A stretch of DNA of 64,000 bases, taken from assembly GCF_052118845.1 (NCBI RefSeq), contig NZ_JBQKGJ010000018.1:1-64000 (forward strand), read 5' to 3'. The number at the start of each line of letters is the position of its first letter. The first letter of the stretch is position 1. Source of the stretch: Bilifractor sp002394235 (GTDB taxonomy: Bacteria > Bacillota > Clostridia > Lachnospirales > Lachnospiraceae). The position numbers and the translations under genes were made by a program. The notes beneath the pieces are model-generated. The model ran no database searches and had not been told where the DNA came from. It saw only the letters and a program-made list of their open reading frames with translations. Shown here piece after piece: positions 59,655 to 64,000 of the stretch.

Positions 59655-59757
59655 AATCTATTTCCTCCTTTTCGGATGAAGCATCCTCCGCACCGGAAAA
59701 TCATCTGATCGGTTTCCTGCGGATTTCTTCTGATGTCTGATTCTTATTTGCGGCTTG

Positions 59758-59784
59758 TTAGCACTCATCATGTACGAGTGCTAA
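59758..59784. promoter_or_regulatory. CIRCE operator (HrcA binding site)
   Basis: TTAGCACTC, nine bases, GAGTGCTAA: a perfect match to the consensus. It lies just downstream of the dnaK -10 box. Confidence 0.97.
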
Positions 59785-59798
59785 CGCTTACAATCCTT

Positions 59799-59826
59799 AT
59801 AGTACCACGGAATTTCCGGATGTCAA
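59799..59826 (-). promoter_or_regulatory. dnaK promoter
   Basis: TTGACA (59821-59826), 16-base spacer, TACTAT (59799-59804), minus strand. Confidence 0.75.
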
Positions 59827-59884
59827 CTCTTATTTTTTCAAATTTTAAATTTTACCAAAATAATATTTTGTGACGATTCAGCAC

Positions 59885-59965
59885 TCCTGTCTCAAGAACC
59901 TGTGGTTCTCCCGATGTGAGAAGTCCGGCAGTCTTCGGCTCCGGGGCACCTTATCATTTCAGCCG
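59885..59965. other. Unexplained hairpin-rich segment upstream of dnaK
   Basis: AGAACC/GGTTCT around TGT, and CCGG/CCGG around a CAGTCTTCGGCT loop, lie between the dnaK promoter and the tRNA terminator. No gene and no RNA class I recognise. Confidence 0.35.
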
Positions 59966-60064
59966 CAAAGGAGTCCACAAACGGTTTTTACCGCTTACGT
60001 TTACCGCTTGCAATAGTGATGCCAAAAAGCTGAAATCCGTGAAAATGCTAGATATTTGCTAGAT

Positions 60065-60116
60065 GAAAAAAGAAAAGATCCCCGGGAATCCTTATTTTTA
60101 AAGGCTTTCCGGGGAT
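60065..60116 (-). terminator. Terminator after tRNA-Leu
   Basis: ATCCCCGG/CCGGGGAT (60078-60085 with 60109-60116), then CTTTTCTTTTTT on the minus strand. Confidence 0.88.
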
Positions 60117-60124
60117 TTATATGA

Positions 60125-60210
60125 TGCTGGTGGTCGGACTCGAACCGACACGGTGTGTAAGCACCGAGGGATTTTAAGTCCCTTGCGTCTACCTATTCCG
60201 CCACACCAGC
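60125..60210 (-). tRNA. tRNA-Leu (anticodon UAA)
   Basis: An 86-base tRNA with acceptor stem GCTGGTG/CACCAGC, discriminator A, a long variable arm, T-loop GGTTCGAGTCC and the anticodon stem-loop AGGGACTTAAAATCCCT. Anticodon TAA lies at 60174-60176. CCA is not encoded. It is followed by a terminator and preceded by a type B element. Confidence 0.97.
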
Positions 60211-60270
60211 CTGTGTTAAACAACACAAGAAATTATATAGTAATTTTTATGAGATTGCAAGTTATATTAT

Positions 60271-60529
60271 TGTATAAGTCCAGTCGCAATGTTCTTGGCC
60301 CACGGGGAGCTTGCTCACCAGTGGGCAAGAACATTAGCGACGACAACAGGTATGAGCATGGAGCGGTGCGAAGCAACGCGGGAATGCGAATATGCGCGGG
60401 CAGTGAGCCACATCCGCTCACACAAAGTGTGAAGCGGTGGGGCGAACGCCGCGACAGACCGACGAAGTCGGTCACCTGTTAGCGGCACGGAAGCTGCGAA
60501 GCAGCGAAGTGACGCGGGGACTTATACAG
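60271..60529 (+). repeat. Dispersed element type B with an inserted arm
   Basis: TGTATAAGTCC (60271) to GGACTTATACAG (60529). Compared with 31800-31975, the second arm carries about 80 extra bases (about 60393-60478) including CATCCGCTCACACAAAGTGTG and CAGACCGACGAAGTCGGTCA; the same modules occur at 10125 and 30474. The rest of 60211-60572 holds nothing. Confidence 0.9.
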
Positions 60530-60572
60530 TGTGTGGTGCCCCCAAAAAATCCGTTTCGCACATCCCTTCGCC

Positions 60573-60929
60573 TCAGAAAATACAGGAGATCAGCGTCAGG
60601 ATTGCCAGTCCTCCCTGCATCAGAATGATCTTCGGGTTGCTCGTCACGCTTCCATACAGCGCGACCGCAACAATATAGACCATCAGGCAGATCACAGCTG
60701 CCTTGCTGGCAAACGCAAAAACAGCCAGCAGGATCAGCACGGCGATCAGGCCGTTGTAAACGCCCTGGTTCTTAAACAGAACCGAGACATTTTTCTGCTT
60801 GAGTTCGTCTGTCGTCATGCCGAACACCTTCGAAGTCTTTTCAGAGCTTGTCGCAATTGTTTCCAGATAAAAGATATATAAAAATTCAAGCGCTACCAGT
60901 ACAGATAAAATTTTTGTTACAATATTCAT
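60573..60929 (-). CDS. DUF1304 family membrane protein
   Basis: The 118-residue protein has four transmembrane helices (about 5-22, 50-68, 72-90, 98-116) and the FKNQGVYNGLIA motif typical of DUF1304 proteins. Function unknown; an inner-membrane location is clear. ATG 60929 has AAAGGA upstream; the frame back to 60989 enters a tandem repeat. It stands alone. Confidence 0.85.
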   Translation of the reverse strand: MNIVTKILSVLVALEFLYIFYLETIATSSEKTSKVFGMTTDELKQKNVSVLFKNQGVYNGLIAVLILLAVFAFASKAAVICLMVYIVAVALYGSVTSNPKIILMQGGLAILTLISCIF

Positions 60930-60960
60930 AGTTATCCTTTCTCGCATCAATTCCAGGGAG

Positions 60961-61076
60961 CAGATACAGTTCCCCTTGCCTTGAAGCACCAGCCCGGGGC
61001 AACTGCACTTCCCCTTACTCTGAAACGCCGGCCCGGGGGCAACTGCACTTCCCCTTGCTTTGAAGCCCCGGCCCGG
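60961..61076. repeat. 40-bp tandem repeat x3
   Basis: Units at 60961, 61000 and 61040 with core CAACTGCACTTCCCCTTRCT and CCGGCCCGGGG. It fills the gap between the amylase stop and the DUF1304 gene. Confidence 0.88.
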
Positions 61077-61080
61077 AACT

Positions 61081-63225
61081 TCAGCGGCGTGCCTTTCTCT
61101 TCAGATCATAGATCGCGACATCATCCGGATTTTCGCTTTTGTGTGCGAACACCAGCGCGCCGGAGGCAGGAATCGTCGTCTTGAGGACGCCGGCTTCCAC
61201 GGGAACCTCTTCCGTATCCCCAGAGCAGCCATCCCTGTCGCATCGGAAAATTCGCGTCAGACTGTCCTTGTGCGCATACCGGTTCAGCCCTGCCGGCCAC
61301 ACAACAACTTCCATATAATAATCCTCCTGCCGGTTATTCACCAGAACAATGATCTGCTCCTCCTCATTGAACCTTCCGTATGCCAGAACATTGTAATCCT
61401 TGTACAGAAGCTTCAGCGATCCAGTCCGCAGGGCTGTATGATTCCTGTGTACCGCAATAATCCCCTGATAGAATCGGATCAGATCCTCGTTTTCCCTGCC
61501 CCAGGGATAGGTCCGGCGGTTATCCGGATCTGTGAATCCGCAGACACCCGCTTCATCGCCATAATACACGGTGGGCGCTCCCGGCCATGTCATCTGGATC
61601 ACGACAGCGGTCCGCAGCACAGAAATATCGATGTCCTCTTCCGCCGCCCTGGTTCCGAGGTTCTGCACACGGCCGACCTTGTGATTCGTCCTGGTCAGAA
61701 ATCTGGAATGATCATGGTTATCCAGTTCATTCATCGCCACCAGCAGCGAGGGCATGGTGAACGAGGCCATGTGATAACGCATAGCGTCCTCAAAGCTGTC
61801 CGCGTTGCCCAGGAGATCCTCCCTGTATGAGTCGCTGTGCTTCTCCATCCCTGTGAGGAACCATGATACCGGCTCCATGAACGCATCGTAGTTCATGACG
61901 GTGTCCCATTCATCACCCTTCAGCCAGGAACCCGCATCCCCGTAATGCTCCGCCAGTATGATGGCATCCGGATTCGCCTCCTTGACCTTCTGGCGGAATT
62001 TTTTCCAGAACTGATGGTTAAATTCCGAGGAATGCCCCAGATCAGCCGCCACGTCAAGTCTCCATCCGTCAGCGCTGAACGGCGGCGACACCCACTTACC
62101 GGCGATCCGGAGAATATCCTCCTGCAGCCTGATGGAATCCTCATAATTCAGCTTCGGCAGCGTATCATGGCCCCACCACCCGTCATAATGGGAATTATAC
62201 GGCCAGACAGAGCCACGCTGGAAATCAAAATAGTCGTGATAGGGGCTGTCCTCCGAGATATAGGCACCCGGCTCGAATCCCGGCCTGCCCTCGTAGATTC
62301 TCTCCCGGTCCATCCATTTATTGAAGGATCCACAGTGATTGAAGACACCGTCGATGATCACGCGAATGTTCCTGGCGTGCGCCTCTGCAATGAGCCTGGC
62401 AAACAGCTGGTTTCCCGCTTCCAGGTTCTCATGATCCGTCACACGGCTGATGTAGAGGCCCGCGTGTGTGTTGTCATGGTCCCCGGGCTCAAGAAGGTCT
62501 CCCGACTGTCTGACAATCTTCCCCAGATGAGGGTCCACATAATCATAATCCTGCGTATCATACTTGTGATTGGACGCAGACACAAAGACCGGATTCAGAT
62601 AGATTGCCTCCACGCCGAGCTTCTCCAGATAATCCAGCTTGTCGATGATTCCCTGAAGATCTCCTCCGTAGAAATTTCTCACGTCCATATCTGCCGGGGG
62701 CTGATTCCAGTCCTCAATTCTCTGTACATGCTCGTTGATATAGCTGTATTCATCGGTGAGAACGTCATTCGAGGTATCGCCGTTCCGGAACCTGTCCGGA
62801 TAGATCTGGTACATGACGCATCCCTTCGCCCAGTCCGGCGTATGGAATCCCGGAATGATCCGGAACAGATAATCCGACGGCGCCTCTCTCAGCACACCGA
62901 GCTTACTGTAAAAGCAGGTATTGTTTCCTGCCACGATCTCAAAATAATACGAAAAAATCTCGTTCCGGATTTTGATCTGAATGCTGAAAAAATCAAACCC
63001 GTCGCGGCACTCCTGAAAGTGCATCCGCATTCTGGCGTCGCCATGGTGAAGATATACCGCATCCGCGTTATTTCTCGCCGTCCGGAACCGGATCGTCACC
63101 AGATCTCCAGGCTGCGGCTCCATCGGCTTCTGAAACATCTCTGTCTCATCACTGTAGAGCGCATTCTTCTTTAAAAGAGGCCGCATTCGTAGCGCATATT
63201 CAATTTCTCTGTCCAGATCATCCAT
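61081..63225 (-). CDS. GH13 alpha-amylase family enzyme (neopullulanase/cyclomaltodextrinase-like)
   Basis: The 714-residue glycosidase has an N-terminal beta domain (about 1-130, CBM34-like), the GH13 barrel with VYQIYPDRF (about 140), VIDGVFNHCG (about 290-299), nucleophile Asp in DGWRLDVAAD (about 383-392), acid Glu in IILAEHYGD (about 420) and the third Asp in NELDNHDHSR (about 490), then a C-terminal beta domain. It should hydrolyse maltodextrins or pullulan; no signal peptide, so it acts in the cytoplasm on imported oligosaccharides. ATG 63225 has GAGGA 7 bases upstream; ATG 63243 is less likely. Monocistronic. Confidence 0.9.
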   Translation of the reverse strand: MDDLDREIEYALRMRPLLKKNALYSDETEMFQKPMEPQPGDLVTIRFRTARNNADAVYLHHGDARMRMHFQECRDGFDFFSIQIKIRNEIFSYYFEIVAGNNTCFYSKLGVLREAPSDYLFRIIPGFHTPDWAKGCVMYQIYPDRFRNGDTSNDVLTDEYSYINEHVQRIEDWNQPPADMDVRNFYGGDLQGIIDKLDYLEKLGVEAIYLNPVFVSASNHKYDTQDYDYVDPHLGKIVRQSGDLLEPGDHDNTHAGLYISRVTDHENLEAGNQLFARLIAEAHARNIRVIIDGVFNHCGSFNKWMDRERIYEGRPGFEPGAYISEDSPYHDYFDFQRGSVWPYNSHYDGWWGHDTLPKLNYEDSIRLQEDILRIAGKWVSPPFSADGWRLDVAADLGHSSEFNHQFWKKFRQKVKEANPDAIILAEHYGDAGSWLKGDEWDTVMNYDAFMEPVSWFLTGMEKHSDSYREDLLGNADSFEDAMRYHMASFTMPSLLVAMNELDNHDHSRFLTRTNHKVGRVQNLGTRAAEEDIDISVLRTAVVIQMTWPGAPTVYYGDEAGVCGFTDPDNRRTYPWGRENEDLIRFYQGIIAVHRNHTALRTGSLKLLYKDYNVLAYGRFNEEEQIIVLVNNRQEDYYMEVVVWPAGLNRYAHKDSLTRIFRCDRDGCSGDTEEVPVEAGVLKTTIPASGALVFAHKSENPDDVAIYDLKRKARR

Positions 63226-63261
63226 GCCGATTTCCTCTTTCATTCTTCATTATTCATATGT

Positions 63262-63292
63262 AAAAAGGCAGCCTTATTCAGGCTGCCTTTTT
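63262..63292 (-). terminator. Terminator between ftsH and amylase genes
   Basis: AAAAAGGCAGCCT/AGGCTGCCTTTTT, short AT loop; works for the minus-strand ftsH transcript. The 63293-63437 gap holds nothing recognisable. Confidence 0.92.
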
Positions 63293-63437
63293 GGAGAAGG
63301 TATTTCTCTTATGGGGTGTAGCAAAAACTATATAATGTATTGGGGGGTTTTTACGGTTATTATAGTAACACGGGTCCCTCCAAAAGTCTGCACAAAGTTA
63401 ACAAATTTTGTTGTTCAGTTTTGTGCACCATTCACAA

Positions 63438-64000
63438 TTATGATTCTGCAGCTCCATCTGCCGCAGCTTTTGCTTCCTCTTCAAAAATAGCCTCAAATTC
63501 TTTGCGGTTTAATTTTTCCTTTTCCATCAGCTGTTTCGCGCACTCATCCAGAACAAATCTGTGCTTCTCAATGATCTCGCGGGCTCTGCTGTGGCAGTTC
63601 TCGATGATTTCCTTGACTTCCTCGTCGATCGCAGCAGCGACGTTTTCACTGTAGGACTTCGTGTGACCCCAGTCTCTTCCAATAAATACTTCATTGCTGT
63701 CGCCCTGGTCATAGTTTACCAGACCCAGCTTGGGAGACATGCCGTATTTTGTGATCATGGCCCTTGCCGTCGCCGTCGCCTGCTTGATATCCTGGGATGC
63801 TCCGGTCGTGATATCGTCAAATACCATCTCCTCGGCCGCGCGTCCGCCCAGATCCACAATGATCTGCTGGATCATCTTGCCCTTGGTCATGAACATTTCA
63901 TCGTTTTCCGGCTGCGGCATGGTATATCCGGCCGCGCCTGGCCCCGTGGGAATAATAGAAATCGTGTATACCGGTTCCATCAGATCCAGAACATGGAACA
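63438..64000 (-). CDS. ftsH: ATP-dependent zinc protease FtsH, C-terminal part
   Basis: Partial: the gene enters from the right edge. The visible 187 codons are the M41 peptidase domain after the zinc motif: FHVLDLMEPVYTISIIPTG, then GGRAAEEMVFDDITTGAS (the family block containing the third zinc ligand) and KYGMSPKLGLVNY, ending with a helical Glu/Lys-rich tail. FtsH is a membrane-bound protease degrading membrane and regulatory proteins. The frame stays open to base 64000, so the start, AAA domain and HExxH lie outside. A terminator follows. Confidence 0.95.
   Translation of the reverse strand, partial: FHVLDLMEPVYTISIIPTGPGAAGYTMPQPENDEMFMTKGKMIQQIIVDLGGRAAEEMVFDDITTGASQDIKQATATARAMITKYGMSPKLGLVNYDQGDSNEVFIGRDWGHTKSYSENVAAAIDEEVKEIIENCHSRAREIIEKHRFVLDECAKQLMEKEKLNRKEFEAIFEEEAKAAADGAAES

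Overview
The window looks like a moderately GC-rich chromosome of an anaerobic Bacillota, most likely class Clostridia and possibly Lachnospiraceae. Reasons (inference): type III glutamine synthetase, a small HPr-like protein I associate with Lachnospiraceae, a PrsA-like lipoprotein foldase, a CIRCE-controlled dnaK, ferredoxin-like proteins, strong GGAGG ribosome sites, TTGACA/TATAAT promoters, and no sign of respiration. I could not run a database search, so the taxonomy is tentative.

Layout. 1-700: 5' end of a class C group II intron behind a terminator, and a small Cys-motif protein. 1113-6931: an Fe-S protein, metY and a four-gene OpuC-like osmolyte ABC transporter. 7217-8629: an AT-rich ATPase/nuclease-like gene that looks transferred. 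9253-15834 (minus strand): pth-mfd-PrsA-like foldase-lgt. 16250-18568: two different G3E (CobW-like) GTPases, one with a large His-rich loop. 19069-25866: HPr-like protein, a three-gene operon with a PfkB sugar kinase, a nitrilase-family hydrolase and phosphoglucomutase. 26317-31776: small membrane proteins, a C39-like peptidase lipoprotein, a PucR-type regulator and an AlkP-fold enzyme lacking one metal ligand. 32240-42582: nitrogen assimilation block (asnB, gltD, gltB, type III glutamine synthetase). 43482-46603: putrescine aminotransferase plus aldehyde dehydrogenase (putrescine to GABA), next to a divergent LuxR-type regulator. 47856-57293: amidohydrolase, cytidylate-kinase-like protein, NhaC antiporter, hydroxyacid dehydrogenase, poly-ferredoxin, pyridoxal kinase and MgtE. 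57765-64000: dnaK with CIRCE, tRNA-Leu(UAA), DUF1304 protein, GH13 amylase and the 3' part of ftsH.

The unusual content is between the genes. (1) A dispersed family of nested-hairpin elements, about 90-260 bp, is bounded by CTGTATAAG...CTTATACAG ends and followed by a conserved tail (GGCACGACTTATCGTATG). Inner arms are swapped between copies, and the closing stem changes compensatorily (AAGCT/AGCTT, AAGTCC/GGACTT, AAAGCC/GGCTTT). This is the best candidate here for an undescribed system. (2) A second palindromic repeat of about 100 bp occurs in three nearly identical copies. (3) More than twenty short imperfect tandem duplications (15-69 bp unit) sit in intergenic DNA. Many have copied a gene end including its stop codon, and one has triplicated the pth start codon with its ribosome-binding region. 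(4) Several genes have leaders with a terminator hairpin between promoter and start codon (before 26317, before the ferredoxin at 54186, before patA), which suggests attenuation.

Gene starts were moved from the longest ORF to the ATG/GTG/TTG with a proper ribosome-binding site wherever the long ORF ran back into repeat DNA. No CRISPR array, rRNA, prophage or complete insertion sequence was seen.
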